NCBI RefSeq assembly: GCF_001050135.1
Contig: NZ_CP012040.1
Location: forward strand, 5,597,001-5,661,000
DNA length: 64,000 nucleotides
Source: Cyclobacterium amurskyense
Lineage (GTDB): Bacteria; Bacteroidota; Bacteroidia; Cytophagales; Cyclobacteriaceae
Direction of reading: 5' to 3'
Made by a program: the position numbers and the translations under genes. The notes below the pieces were generated by a model. The model did no database searches. It was not told the origin of the DNA and was given only the letters and a program-made list of their open reading frames with translations. Each line of letters opens with the position of its first letter. Positions within the stretch are counted from its first letter, which is position 1. This document shows, in pieces, positions 54,886 through 64,000 of this stretch.

Positions 54886-55728
54886 ATGCATCAATTCTTT
54901 AGAAATGTAGTTTACATAGCAAGTGGGCTGGCCTTATCCTGTACGAGTTTAGTTCCTGTTCAAAACTTGTCTAAAGAAGCGTTAAATGGTATTGGCCAAT
55001 TTAGGGAATTGGATTACAGTTTTTATATAAGCTGTATCGAAGACTGTACCTTTAACAAGACCAGTCAATTTGAGATTGAAAGGGAATTGGATTGCCCTTG
55101 CGAGTCATACCAATCTGCTGACGATCAGGTATACCAAATGTATCTGGCCTTAATTGATTACTGGGAGGGCTTATACCAGCTTTCCTCCATGGATATCAAC
55201 CAATACAATTTAAACAGACCTATGGCTGTCCTAGGTGCTTCTAATTTAATCCAGTTAAATGAGAAGCATTTAATGGCTTTTCAAAAATTATCAGAATTAA
55301 GCTTAAATGCAGTCACAGGCAAATACCGTAGAAATAAAATAAAAACTTACATGGTGGAAGCGGATAATCACCAACAGACAATCAGTGATAAGCTGATTTT
55401 TGTTCTGAAAGAAAACCTTTCAGGCTTAATGGCCATTCAGGAAGAGGGCTGGTATTCCTATTATAAAACAATGAGTTATGATCCAGCATTAAACACAGTA
55501 GATAAAGCTTCAGCGGCTGAAGATTATTACAATTTATTAGAAAAAAACAGACTCCGTAACAATCAAATCAAGGTGTTGACTGAAATTATTGGTTTAATAG
55601 CCGAAAAACACCATCAATTAATTGAGTCAGGAGATCAATTAAATAGTGTCAATTTCAAAGCGGAAATTGGCAAAGTATCTAGAGACTTACATACATTACA
55701 TTATGCTTTTGAGCAACTGAAAAAATGA
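54886..55728 (+). CDS. Unrecognised helical lipoprotein
   Basis: A 280-residue protein I do not recognise. The N-terminus is a lipoprotein signal (hydrophobic 8-18, LALSC with Cys19). Beyond it lie four cysteines, in C-x3-C (50, 54) and C-x-C (70, 72) arrangements, which could bind metal or form disulfides. The rest (about 75-280) is rich in predicted long helices with many Gln, Asn, Leu and Lys. It overlaps the next gene by four bases (ATGA), so the two are translationally coupled and probably work together. No function is proposed. Confidence 0.75.
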   Translation: MHQFFRNVVYIASGLALSCTSLVPVQNLSKEALNGIGQFRELDYSFYISCIEDCTFNKTSQFEIERELDCPCESYQSADDQVYQMYLALIDYWEGLYQLSSMDINQYNLNRPMAVLGASNLIQLNEKHLMAFQKLSELSLNAVTGKYRRNKIKTYMVEADNHQQTISDKLIFVLKENLSGLMAIQEEGWYSYYKTMSYDPALNTVDKASAAEDYYNLLEKNRLRNNQIKVLTEIIGLIAEKHHQLIESGDQLNSVNFKAEIGKVSRDLHTLHYAFEQLKK

Positions 55729-56135
55729 AAGAAAGATTGGACAGTGAGTTTATTAGCCATTTGGCTGATGAATTTTTAGAGATAGCGAAAAAATTCAATG
55801 ATTACCGATTTGAAAAGATCAGTCAACAGAAAATCAGCCATGAAACCTTTTTGGAAATGGGCAAAAAATCAACTCAATTGATGAAAACGGCAAGGGAAAT
55901 GAAACTGTTGTCCACCTTGATAGTAGGAGAAGAAACCGCAACGGCAATATTAAAATTAGAACATATTAATAATGAAATAAAAAATAGCATTACCTCTTTG
56001 ATAGATATTCAAAAGGCTTTTGATTTCATAGGCGCTTTAGGTGATTTAGGTTTGGCAATTATAGACAAAAACCCAGCTGCTATTAGTGACAATATTACAT
56101 TTATTTCTGATTTGGTAAAGGAAAAAACAAGCTAG
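55725..56135 (+). CDS. Unrecognised small helical protein
   Basis: A 136-residue, apparently all-helical protein without a signal peptide. The N-terminal two thirds are charged (FLEIAKKFNDYRFEKISQQK). The C-terminal third has a more hydrophobic helix (AFDFIGALGDLGLAIIDKNP, about residues 104-123) that might contact membrane. Its start overlaps the lipoprotein stop by four bases. A 59-codon frame follows two bases later. I recognise no family. Confidence 0.7.
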   Translation: MKERLDSEFISHLADEFLEIAKKFNDYRFEKISQQKISHETFLEMGKKSTQLMKTAREMKLLSTLIVGEETATAILKLEHINNEIKNSITSLIDIQKAFDFIGALGDLGLAIIDKNPAAISDNITFISDLVKEKTS

Positions 56136-56137
56136 AG

Positions 56138-56317
56138 ATGAAGGAGAATAGGAAGGCGAAATATAAAAATACTCAGAAAGAAAACTATTCTCCTGTATGC
56201 TACCTTAATAGCCCTGAAATTCAGGCGAACTATCTTTTACCTGAGCTCAAATCTGAGCATTTGAAAAGCAGAACTAAGGTTTCCAGGAAACAAAAAAACA
56301 AAGAAAAACCTCAGTAA
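56138..56317 (+). CDS. Small basic ORF (59 codons), third gene of the cluster
   Basis: An ATG frame of 59 codons starting two bases after the previous stop. The product is very basic: a Lys/Arg-rich head (MKENRKAKYKN), a central SPVCYLNSPEIQANYLLPEL and a Lys-rich tail. The tight spacing suggests a real gene in the same transcript. I recognise no family, and a short frame in AT-rich DNA could be chance. Confidence 0.5.
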   Translation: MKENRKAKYKNTQKENYSPVCYLNSPEIQANYLLPELKSEHLKSRTKVSRKQKNKEKPQ

Positions 56318-56502
56318 TTTTTAGCCTTATTTAGATTTTTAATGAAATAACAAGGGTTGTTCGCCACAATTCTTAGTTCCACAACCACTAAAAACCAAAA
56401 AGTAATGTCTACAAACGAATAATTACTTTTATATAAAAAAGCCATAGAGTTTCATCTATTTTTAATATTTTAGACCATTATAATTAATTTAAAAAATTAC
56501 TA

Positions 56503-57972
56503 ATGAAAGACATCAATAAATCCACCAAAAACAATTCCAGGAGGAATTTTATTAAAGCCTCTACCACTGCTGTTGCAGGTTTTTACATAGTACCTAGACA
56601 TGTATTAGGTGGTCCGGGATTCAAAGCCCCTAGTGATAAACTTCGAATAGCCGGTATAGGTGCAGGAGGTAAAGGCGGCAGCGATATTAGAAATTTTCAT
56701 GAAAGTGGAAATGCAGATATAGTTGTATTGTGTGATGTTGATCCAAAAAGAGCTGCAGGAAGTATTAAAGCTTTTCCTAAGGCAAAATTTTATACTGATT
56801 ACCGAGAAATGCTCGATAAAGAGGGCAATAATATAGATGCAGTATCAGTGTCTACACCTGATCACAACCATGCTGTTCAAGCACTAACAGCAATGAAATT
56901 AGGGAAACATGTATATGTTCAAAAACCATTGACACATACCATCCATGAAGCCAGAATACTAACTCAAGCTGCGGAAAAATACAAATTAGTAACCCAAATG
57001 GGTAACCAAGGTTCTTCTGGGGATGGTGTTAGAAAAATGCGCGAATGGTATGCTGCAGGACTAATAGGTGAAGCGACAAAAGTAGAAGTTTGGACCAACC
57101 GCCCAGTCTGGCCTCAAGGTGTTCCATGGCCTGGAGAAACAGGTAAAAAAGCACCTAAAAACCTCGATTGGGACCTTTGGTTAGGTACTGCCAAACAAAT
57201 GGGTTATGTAGAAAACCTACATCCTTTTAATTGGAGAGGATGGTGGGAATTTGGTACAGGAGCTCTTGGAGATATGGCTTGTCACCTTATGGAGCCTGCC
57301 TTCCGTACCTTGGATTTGGGATACCCAACGGGGGCCGAATGTAGTGTCGGTTCTGTATATACTGGAGAATTCACCAAGGGTTATTTCCCTGAGAGTTGCC
57401 CTCCATCTTCACACATTACCCTAGGTTTTGACAAGCCTAATGGCGGTAACCTTGAGTTTCATTGGATGGATGGTGGTATCCAACCAAGCAGGCCTGAAGA
57501 ACTTGGACCTAATGAAGAAATGGGTGATGGAGGAAATGGAGTGATAATAGAAGGAACAAGAGGTAAAATGATGTGTTCCACTTATGGTCTTAATCCTAAA
57601 TTGTTGCCATCCTCTATTAACGACAGCGTAAACGTAGCTCCTACCTTACCGCGAGTAGAAGGAGGCGCAGGAGGTCACTATGCACAGTGGGTTAATGCTT
57701 GTATTGCTGGTCATGGTAGCAAAGAATTCAATGAGTTGAGTTCACCTTTTTCAATAGCCGGTCCATTGACTGAATCTGTTTTGATGGGTAATTTGGCTAT
57801 TAAGAGCCATGATTTTAGAACGCCTAAAGCTGATGGTAAAGGATTTGATTATCCTGGAAGAGGTATTAAATTAATGTGGGATGGTGAGAACATGAAAGTC
57901 ACCAATTTTGAACCTGCTAATCAGTTTGTATCTAAAGAATACAGAGCAGGATTTGAATTACCTAAAGTTTAA
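56503..57972 (+). CDS. Gfo/Idh/MocA-family oxidoreductase with Tat signal
   Basis: A 489-residue oxidoreductase. A twin-arginine signal (SRRNFIKAS, residues about 13-21) precedes the NAD(P)-binding fold (LRIAGIGAGGKGGSD). STPDHNHAVQALTAM and VQKPLTHTIHEAR follow, with Gln in place of the Glu of the family EKP motif, as in the protein at 31749. The C-terminal domain has GTGALGDMACHLMEPAFRTL. Probably exported with bound cofactor; the substrate, likely a sugar derivative, is unknown. It is a single-gene unit with a strong terminator. Confidence 0.9.
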   Translation: MKDINKSTKNNSRRNFIKASTTAVAGFYIVPRHVLGGPGFKAPSDKLRIAGIGAGGKGGSDIRNFHESGNADIVVLCDVDPKRAAGSIKAFPKAKFYTDYREMLDKEGNNIDAVSVSTPDHNHAVQALTAMKLGKHVYVQKPLTHTIHEARILTQAAEKYKLVTQMGNQGSSGDGVRKMREWYAAGLIGEATKVEVWTNRPVWPQGVPWPGETGKKAPKNLDWDLWLGTAKQMGYVENLHPFNWRGWWEFGTGALGDMACHLMEPAFRTLDLGYPTGAECSVGSVYTGEFTKGYFPESCPPSSHITLGFDKPNGGNLEFHWMDGGIQPSRPEELGPNEEMGDGGNGVIIEGTRGKMMCSTYGLNPKLLPSSINDSVNVAPTLPRVEGGAGGHYAQWVNACIAGHGSKEFNELSSPFSIAGPLTESVLMGNLAIKSHDFRTPKADGKGFDYPGRGIKLMWDGENMKVTNFEPANQFVSKEYRAGFELPKV

Positions 57973-57994
57973 ATCACAAAACAATTGAATGATA

Positions 57995-58030
57995 AAAAGC
58001 CCTGAAATTTCATTATTTCAGGGCTTTTAT
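57995..58030 (+). terminator. Terminator between convergent genes
   Basis: A perfect 14-base stem (AAAAGCCCTGAAAT at 57995-58008, complement at 58015-58028) with a 6-base loop, T-rich on the plus strand and A-rich before it, so it may serve both the oxidoreductase and the convergent kinase gene. Confidence 0.85.
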
Positions 58031-58160
58031 ATTTATTACATTGAATGTCAACCTATCATGAATGATGTCTTGATGAGTAACTGGTATCAATCAAAATTCT
58101 GAATGAAATAGCGCTTACAGGCACTAATAATATCATAAGGCAAAGGGATAAGTAAGATAC

Positions 58161-61100
58161 CTAGTCCTTAACTTCCAATTCTAAGTCCAATCTAGGTAAA
58201 GTGAAGTAAAATGTAGCCCCATCTCCTACTTGTGATTTCACCCAAACTTCACCTCCAAGGTTATCTATTATTTTCTTAACAATGGCTAGCCCCATGCCCG
58301 TTCCTTCATACTTTTCTTTGGTATGCAAGCGATTAAAAATGGTAAAAATTCGTTCATGATTTTCAGGTGCAATACCTATACCATTATCGATCACTGAAAA
58401 CTGCCAAAATTCGCCTATTATTTCAGCCTTAATTTCTACAACAGGAGTTTCCTTTTCATTTTTATATTTCAAGGCATTACCTATCAGGTTATAAAGTATT
58501 TGAAACAAAGGTGTCCTATAGGAAATAACTGTAGGCAGATTATTGTATTTTATAATTGCATTGGACTCTCGAATTCGTTTTTTCTGAAGAACACAAACTT
58601 CATCTACTAAATCCATAAAATTAAGAATCTTTAATTTATCCTCATGTTTACCGATTCTCGAAAACTCTAAAAGGTCCAGAATAATCCGACGCATACGCAT
58701 AGCCCCATCCACTGCGAAGTTTATATATTGATGGGCTTTATCGTCAAGCTTATCACTGTATTTTCTTTCTAGTAGTCCCATAAAGTTACTTACCATCCTT
58801 AATGGCTCTTGTAAATCATGAGAGGCTACATAAGCAAATTGTTCAAGCTCAGAATTGGACCTTTCTAATTCTTTAGCATGTTGGGCCATCTGCTCATTTA
58901 GAGTTTGCAAAGATTCTTCATATTCCCTCCTATAAGTAATATCGGTTATGGCGCCTACCACTCGCGTCACTTTCTTATTTTTATCTCTAATAAAAATTGC
59001 CCTATCCATAACGAATGCATAATTACCATCTTTACACAATAACCGATATTCTTCAAACCAATTTGTTAATTCATTACTCTTAATAAACTCCATAAATTTT
59101 AGACTTACCCTTTCTTTATCTTCAGGGTGGATCAATGACCTTAAGCTTTCCACTCCTGATTCTTGACTTTGTAAGTCATATCCAAATAGTGTATTAAAAC
59201 CGATGCCACGAAACAATAAATCATTTTCCGTATCATAGTCATAAATGGCATCATTTGTTGCTTCTGCAATTTTTTCAAATCTTTCATTAGAAAGTTGAAT
59301 TTTTTCCGAAGTAAGTTTCTCACTTGTAATGTCTTTTATAAACACACTAATTCCTTCAGTAGATGGATAAAGATTAACCACTAGCCATATCTTTCTAACC
59401 TCAGAAAACATTTCATAATGAATATTTGATTGGCTCTCTAAGGCATAAAATAGTTGTTCCTGGGTATAGGAATTAACAAGTCTTGGAACTGCATCCCACA
59501 ATAAATTCCCCAAGGTTTCGCTCCTACTGACACCTATGATATCTTCAGCCCTTTGATTCCAGTAAAGCACTTTAAAATCATTATCCACTGCATAAAAAGC
59601 TTCACCTATGCTTTCTAATATTGTATTTTTCTCCTGAAAAGAGCGCTCTAAGGCCAATTGACTATTTGTTCGCTGAATAGCTGCCGACAAGTTGGAAGTA
59701 AGGGCTAATAAAAAAGAAATTTCACTCTCTGTCCAAATTCGCTCTGAAGTACAATCATCAAACCCTATAAATCCAAAGAATTTATTATGGATCATAATTG
59801 GTATTATGAGTGTAGAGTAAATCCCCCCCTCTTCAAGGGTATTTTTCAATTTACAATTAGGTAATTCTTTGGCATTCGCAATGAAAACTTCGCCATTCTC
59901 TAAAACCCTAGTCATTTCTGGATAATCCTTTAAGGCAATATTTTGAAACTGATCGTTTTCATTGAATTTTTTTAATTTCGACTGGTACCAATCAATTTTC
60001 TTGCTGCAAAGCACTTCATCAAGCCTTTCGTCCCAATGATTTTCGAAGAAGTAAATTCTATCAAGAAATACAGTTTGACTCGTAAGCAAAAAGACATCAT
60101 TAATTACTTCCCTCCAGTCTTCCACCAAAAGAAACTTTTCGACAACCTTAGAGATTACTTCTAATAGTTGGTTATTTTTAGCTAGTTCAATTTCATTTAT
60201 TTTCTGTTCGTGAATGTCCTGAAGGGAACCGGAAATACGAACACACCTACCATTATTGAATTCTGACTGGGCAATACTCCGAACCCATCTTTGCTTCCCA
60301 TCTGGGAGGGTTACAGGAGCCTCATAGTCCCAAGATTTTCCTTCATTAATAGCATCGTACAATGCCTCTTTAATAAACTTATTCGAATCTCCCTCAAAGT
60401 TTTTTAAAAGATCTTCTACAGTAGGCAAACTTTCCGGTGGTAACTCGTAAATTTCTCTAGTGGTGGCAGATAAATAAAGTTCGTTATTCAATAGGTCAAT
60501 CTCCCAACTTCCCACTCTAGAAAGTTTGGAAGCATTATCCAATAAAGTTTGTAATGCCACCAATTCTGTAATGTCATGACCAAAAGAAAAGACCAATCCC
60601 TCTTCACCAAATTCATACGAAGAATTCCATGAGATCCATCGGTATTGACCAGATTTAGTCAGGTATCGATTGATAAGATTTTTTGCTTGAATACCTTCTT
60701 TGATAGAAAATTTCTGAATCGAAAAATCCCTGTCTTCAGGGTGAATAAGATCCACAAACTTCTTGGTCAACATTTCCTCTTCTTCATAACCGAAGACACT
60801 GCAAAAGGAAGGGTTCACCTTTACAAAGTAACCATTAGGATCAATTATTGTCAGCACTTCTGGAGCACTTTCAAAAAGCAGCCTCATTTCTTCTTCCTGC
60901 TGCTTACGTTTGACCTCTCCCCCTAACAAAACACCAATGGGCTCAAAAAACGACTTACAATCCTGTGGTAAAGTAGAATTTGAATCAATATACAAAAGCA
61001 ATACACCTATTAAATTGTTGTTTTGGTATAAAGGAATACCTATGATAAATTTTATATGGTCATAAATCTTTGGGTTAACTCCATTGAACCTTGGATCCTC

Positions 61101-64000
61101 ATTAAGAATTTTAGACTCAAAATAAACTCCTTCTTTCATTACATGGTTTGCAAGCTTTATTCCTATTTCGTAAATAGCATCAGCCAACCAATTAGGCGTT
61201 TCAGAGGGCAAATTATTTTGAATCAAATTAATCTCAACTCCCTTTTTACCCAACAACCAAATGTTTCCACCAAATAGTCCCGAAAAATCTACTAAATAGG
61301 ATAAAACACCTTGCAATGTTTTATTGAGATCAGCTTCATTCTTAAAATGGTTACCAATTTCTTGTTGCATTTCCTTTTGATACAAATCTTCTTTAATACC
61401 AGAAATGTCCCTTAATACACCTATCATTCTCAAAGGCTTGCCATCTGCATCCCTTATCATATAGCTACTTTCCTCTACGTGTAGATATAGTCCTGACTTA
61501 TGAAGAAACCGGTATTCTTTATTCCAGCCATTTTCTGAGGGGTCATTAACAAAATCATCCCATATTGCATCAGTTACCTTTGCATCTACGGGGTGCATGA
61601 AGGATGCCCATTCAGAAATTTTACTTATTTCTTCTCCTTTACTATATCCAAATATTCTATAAAAGCCTTCTCCCCAATGAAATTCATCCAAATTACAATC
61701 CCAATCAAATATCACATCATTGGTTGCCATGTTCACGTAGTTGAAACGCTCATTGCTCCTGTATATGTTTTCAAGGTATTCATACTTGGTCAAAACCAAG
61801 GACAATAGTCTTTGACTTTTTTGAATGGCATAAGATTCCCAGTCTCCTAATTTATTCGGGCCTTCAAATAAGTTTAAGAACACTGCGATAAGCTTCCCAT
61901 CTGAATTTAAAATTGGTAATGACCAGCATGAGTTCAGCCCAATTTTATTTGCAAAGAACTTCAACTCTGTACATTTTTTATCCTTATTTATATTTGAAAT
62001 AAAGACTTCGTTTTTGGTGAATTCTAAATTATTTTCCTCATTTAAATTTATTTCAAAGTCTTTAAATGCTAAATGATCTTGACCAAGTAGTGAAGGTGTA
62101 GCCAAATTCCTCAGACGGTTTCCATATACTTTAAAAACAGCCGTTTTAACTTTAGGAAAAAGAATTTCCAAATGGGTCAGATAGTTAGTTAATAAATCAG
62201 AGAGTTTTGCTTTCTGATTCATGCTTCCTTCCATTATATCCTTTTCTAAGCCTTCTAATTTGCCATAAAAGTATTCTAAGGTTTTGTCTTTGATAGCTCC
62301 GACTATCCTATAGGCATTGCCATTATCATCTCTTAGAATAACTGCTTTCTCCTTGACATAAGCACATTCACCATTTGATTTAATAAGCCTGTATTCTATT
62401 TCCCATTGGGTATCTGAGCTACTGTAAATTATTTGTTGAACTCTTTTCTGGTAAAGCTTGCGGTCTTTATCATAAATACTGTCACAAAAAACATTATAAT
62501 TTTTAGAAGGAGTCTGAATTTCTAAACCAAAGTTTTTACGAAAACCTTCCCCTAAGAACATTTCACCTGTATATGGATCCAAATCCCAAATGCTGCCCGA
62601 GTCTGTCTGCATTACTAACTCAAAACGCTCATTGCTCTTTTTCAACTCTTCTTCAAAAGCTATTCGCTCCGAAATATCAATTCCATTGCACTGAATTTCT
62701 TTCGGTTGACCATCAGCCCCTAAAATCCCCACAAAATCCCATAAAGTTGTATAAAAGCCATTTTCTTTCTTCAACTTACGTAGTTCTACTTTATGTACTT
62801 TTTCTGGAAATTCTAAGCACTTTTTAATAACCTCTCTTATTTTACTTTTTTCTTCTTCAAGTATTGTTGTGACAACATTTATGCCTTCATAGGAATTCCC
62901 TGGAAACAACCAGTCGAATGTTTCCATATATTTGGTATTGGCAAAAGTGATAACTCCATCAAGGTCTGTACGAATGACAAAAGTGGTCTGGGATTCAAAA
63001 AACCCTTTATACCTTGCTTCACTCGTCACTAATTTTTCTTGGGCCTCGATTAATTCCGTTATATCTACACTATTGAATACCAATCCCCCTATAGCCGGAT
63101 CATCTAATAAATTGGTGGCTGTACTCAATAACCAACACCATGTTCCATTTTTTCGCTTATACCTAAATGGACTGCATTTCATTCTATGTTGAGAAACAAT
63201 ACCTTTTAATTCAGTTACTGCTCTTTCCAAATCATCCGGATGAATTTTTGATATAGCGCTTTCACCAATCATCTCTGATTCTTCATACCCCAAAATAGGA
63301 CAGTAACTAGGACTTACATAGATGTAATTGGAATCTATTGAAAGAATAGCAGTAAGATCAGACCCCTCTTGGACAAGGGCCTTAAATCTTTTTTCACTCT
63401 TTGCTAACTTTTCATTAAGTTCTACTGTTTCTGTTATGTCTCTGAAATTATCAACTATACCATTAATGTCCGGATCATCTAAAAAATTGGTTATCGTTGA
63501 CTCCATCCATCTCCACGAGCCATCTTTATGCTTGCTTCTAATAACATAGCCTTCAATTGGGACTCCAGGAGAAGTCAAAGACTTCTCGAATTTCTCCAAA
63601 GACAACTCTAAGTCATCAGGATGAACTGATTCATTTAGTTTTAATTGAAAAGCCTCTTCCTCAGTATACCCTAAAACAGAAATTATTGAAGAAGAAATGT
63701 ACTTTGGAACACCATCAGCATCGAAAACAACAATAGCATCTTGGCCATTTTCTATCAATGCCTTGAACCTTTTTTCATTCTCTCTTAAAGCAATTTCAGC
63801 TACTTTCCTTTTGGTAATATCCACCATTAAACCACGATAAAGTGGTTCCTTACCAGGTTCCTTAATTACTTTGATAAAATCACTTATCCATTTTATATTA
63901 CCATTTTTGTCTAAAAAGCGATATTCAATGGTGAAATCGTTGTCCGATTTTGATTTTTCCGAAATCAATTTTAGAATAGGTTCTTTATCATCCTCATGAA
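58161..64000 (-). CDS. Giant multi-PAS/GAF sensor histidine kinase (N-terminus outside window)
   Basis: At least 1945 codons, open through the right edge, so the true start lies beyond it (the first possible TTG at 63968 is internal; upstream codons read HEDDKEPILK). About ten PAS domains with PAC-type ends (such as RIVGAIKD and RVVGAITDITYR) and three GAF domains (near 62200-61780, 61350-60900 and 60180-59660) precede the kinase core in the last 240 residues. The phosphoacceptor histidine is in SHDLQEPLR, and the ATPase shows NALKYK, DNGIGI and GTGMGLAI. No membrane segment or receiver domain is visible, so it should be a cytosolic sensor kinase. No response regulator gene is adjacent within the window. 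Confidence 0.93.
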   Translation of the reverse strand, partial: HEDDKEPILKLISEKSKSDNDFTIEYRFLDKNGNIKWISDFIKVIKEPGKEPLYRGLMVDITKRKVAEIALRENEKRFKALIENGQDAIVVFDADGVPKYISSSIISVLGYTEEEAFQLKLNESVHPDDLELSLEKFEKSLTSPGVPIEGYVIRSKHKDGSWRWMESTITNFLDDPDINGIVDNFRDITETVELNEKLAKSEKRFKALVQEGSDLTAILSIDSNYIYVSPSYCPILGYEESEMIGESAISKIHPDDLERAVTELKGIVSQHRMKCSPFRYKRKNGTWCWLLSTATNLLDDPAIGGLVFNSVDITELIEAQEKLVTSEARYKGFFESQTTFVIRTDLDGVITFANTKYMETFDWLFPGNSYEGINVVTTILEEEKSKIREVIKKCLEFPEKVHKVELRKLKKENGFYTTLWDFVGILGADGQPKEIQCNGIDISERIAFEEELKKSNERFELVMQTDSGSIWDLDPYTGEMFLGEGFRKNFGLEIQTPSKNYNVFCDSIYDKDRKLYQKRVQQIIYSSSDTQWEIEYRLIKSNGECAYVKEKAVILRDDNGNAYRIVGAIKDKTLEYFYGKLEGLEKDIMEGSMNQKAKLSDLLTNYLTHLEILFPKVKTAVFKVYGNRLRNLATPSLLGQDHLAFKDFEINLNEENNLEFTKNEVFISNINKDKKCTELKFFANKIGLNSCWSLPILNSDGKLIAVFLNLFEGPNKLGDWESYAIQKSQRLLSLVLTKYEYLENIYRSNERFNYVNMATNDVIFDWDCNLDEFHWGEGFYRIFGYSKGEEISKISEWASFMHPVDAKVTDAIWDDFVNDPSENGWNKEYRFLHKSGLYLHVEESSYMIRDADGKPLRMIGVLRDISGIKEDLYQKEMQQEIGNHFKNEADLNKTLQGVLSYLVDFSGLFGGNIWLLGKKGVEINLIQNNLPSETPNWLADAIYEIGIKLANHVMKEGVYFESKILNEDPRFNGVNPKIYDHIKFIIGIPLYQNNNLIGVLLLYIDSNSTLPQDCKSFFEPIGVLLGGEVKRKQQEEEMRLLFESAPEVLTIIDPNGYFVKVNPSFCSVFGYEEEEMLTKKFVDLIHPEDRDFSIQKFSIKEGIQAKNLINRYLTKSGQYRWISWNSSYEFGEEGLVFSFGHDITELVALQTLLDNASKLSRVGSWEIDLLNNELYLSATTREIYELPPESLPTVEDLLKNFEGDSNKFIKEALYDAINEGKSWDYEAPVTLPDGKQRWVRSIAQSEFNNGRCVRISGSLQDIHEQKINEIELAKNNQLLEVISKVVEKFLLVEDWREVINDVFLLTSQTVFLDRIYFFENHWDERLDEVLCSKKIDWYQSKLKKFNENDQFQNIALKDYPEMTRVLENGEVFIANAKELPNCKLKNTLEEGGIYSTLIIPIMIHNKFFGFIGFDDCTSERIWTESEISFLLALTSNLSAAIQRTNSQLALERSFQEKNTILESIGEAFYAVDNDFKVLYWNQRAEDIIGVSRSETLGNLLWDAVPRLVNSYTQEQLFYALESQSNIHYEMFSEVRKIWLVVNLYPSTEGISVFIKDITSEKLTSEKIQLSNERFEKIAEATNDAIYDYDTENDLLFRGIGFNTLFGYDLQSQESGVESLRSLIHPEDKERVSLKFMEFIKSNELTNWFEEYRLLCKDGNYAFVMDRAIFIRDKNKKVTRVVGAITDITYRREYEESLQTLNEQMAQHAKELERSNSELEQFAYVASHDLQEPLRMVSNFMGLLERKYSDKLDDKAHQYINFAVDGAMRMRRIILDLLEFSRIGKHEDKLKILNFMDLVDEVCVLQKKRIRESNAIIKYNNLPTVISYRTPLFQILYNLIGNALKYKNEKETPVVEIKAEIIGEFWQFSVIDNGIGIAPENHERIFTIFNRLHTKEKYEGTGMGLAIVKKIIDNLGGEVWVKSQVGDGATFYFTLPRLDLELEVKD

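Overview
The window is typical of an AT-rich Bacteroidota chromosome. It has four SusC/SusD outer-membrane uptake pairs, two ECF-sigma/FecR cassettes, Tat-exported Gfo/Idh/MocA oxidoreductases, promoters of the TTG-N20-TAnnTTTG type, and a SufBCDSE operon. The gene mix fits the Cytophagales, perhaps Cyclobacteriaceae. That placement is an inference from gene content, not from a marker gene. No rRNA, tRNA, CRISPR array, transposase or prophage gene was seen.

Layout. 1-5.7 kb (minus): ECF sigma, FecR, STN-type SusC and a SusD cut by the left edge. 5.7-12.1 kb and 12.4-20.7 kb (minus): two parallel cassettes, each susC-susD-hairpin-PhoD-like metallophosphatase; the second carries an extra, divergent PhoD-like enzyme. 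21.4-30.0 kb (minus): a second ECF sigma/FecR/STN-SusC/SusD locus preceded by a secreted glycerophosphodiester phosphodiesterase. 30.6-35.4 kb (minus): a DUF6807-ThuA-Gfo/Idh-UxuA operon, divergent from a LacI regulator. Near-identical LacI-type operators lie on both sides of the shared intergenic region. 37-39.8 kb: secreted S9 peptidase. 40.2-48.5 kb (plus): Lrp/AsnC regulator, sufBCDSE-sufT-bacilliredoxin operon, citrate synthase. 48.8-57.9 kb: DeaD-type RNA helicase with a structured leader, a Pr6Pr-type membrane protein, ketopantoate-reductase-like protein, methyltransferase, TerC, an unrecognised three-gene lipoprotein cluster, and a second Gfo/Idh protein. 58.2-64 kb (minus): a huge soluble multi-PAS/GAF histidine kinase running off the right edge.

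How it fits together. The first 30 kb looks like an uptake region. TonB-dependent SusCD pairs import ligands, and three PhoD-type phosphatases plus one GDPD suggest that some ligands are phosphodiesters or other organophosphates. The LacI-controlled operon looks like sugar-acid catabolism. The 40-50 kb region is housekeeping: Fe-S assembly, the TCA cycle and RNA metabolism.

The most unusual non-coding signal is a roughly 170-220 bp imperfectly palindromic intergenic repeat. There are four clear copies and one probable deleted copy. They sit at gene 3' ends, and in one case the repeat supplies the stop codon. Arm sequences differ between copies while pairing is partly preserved.
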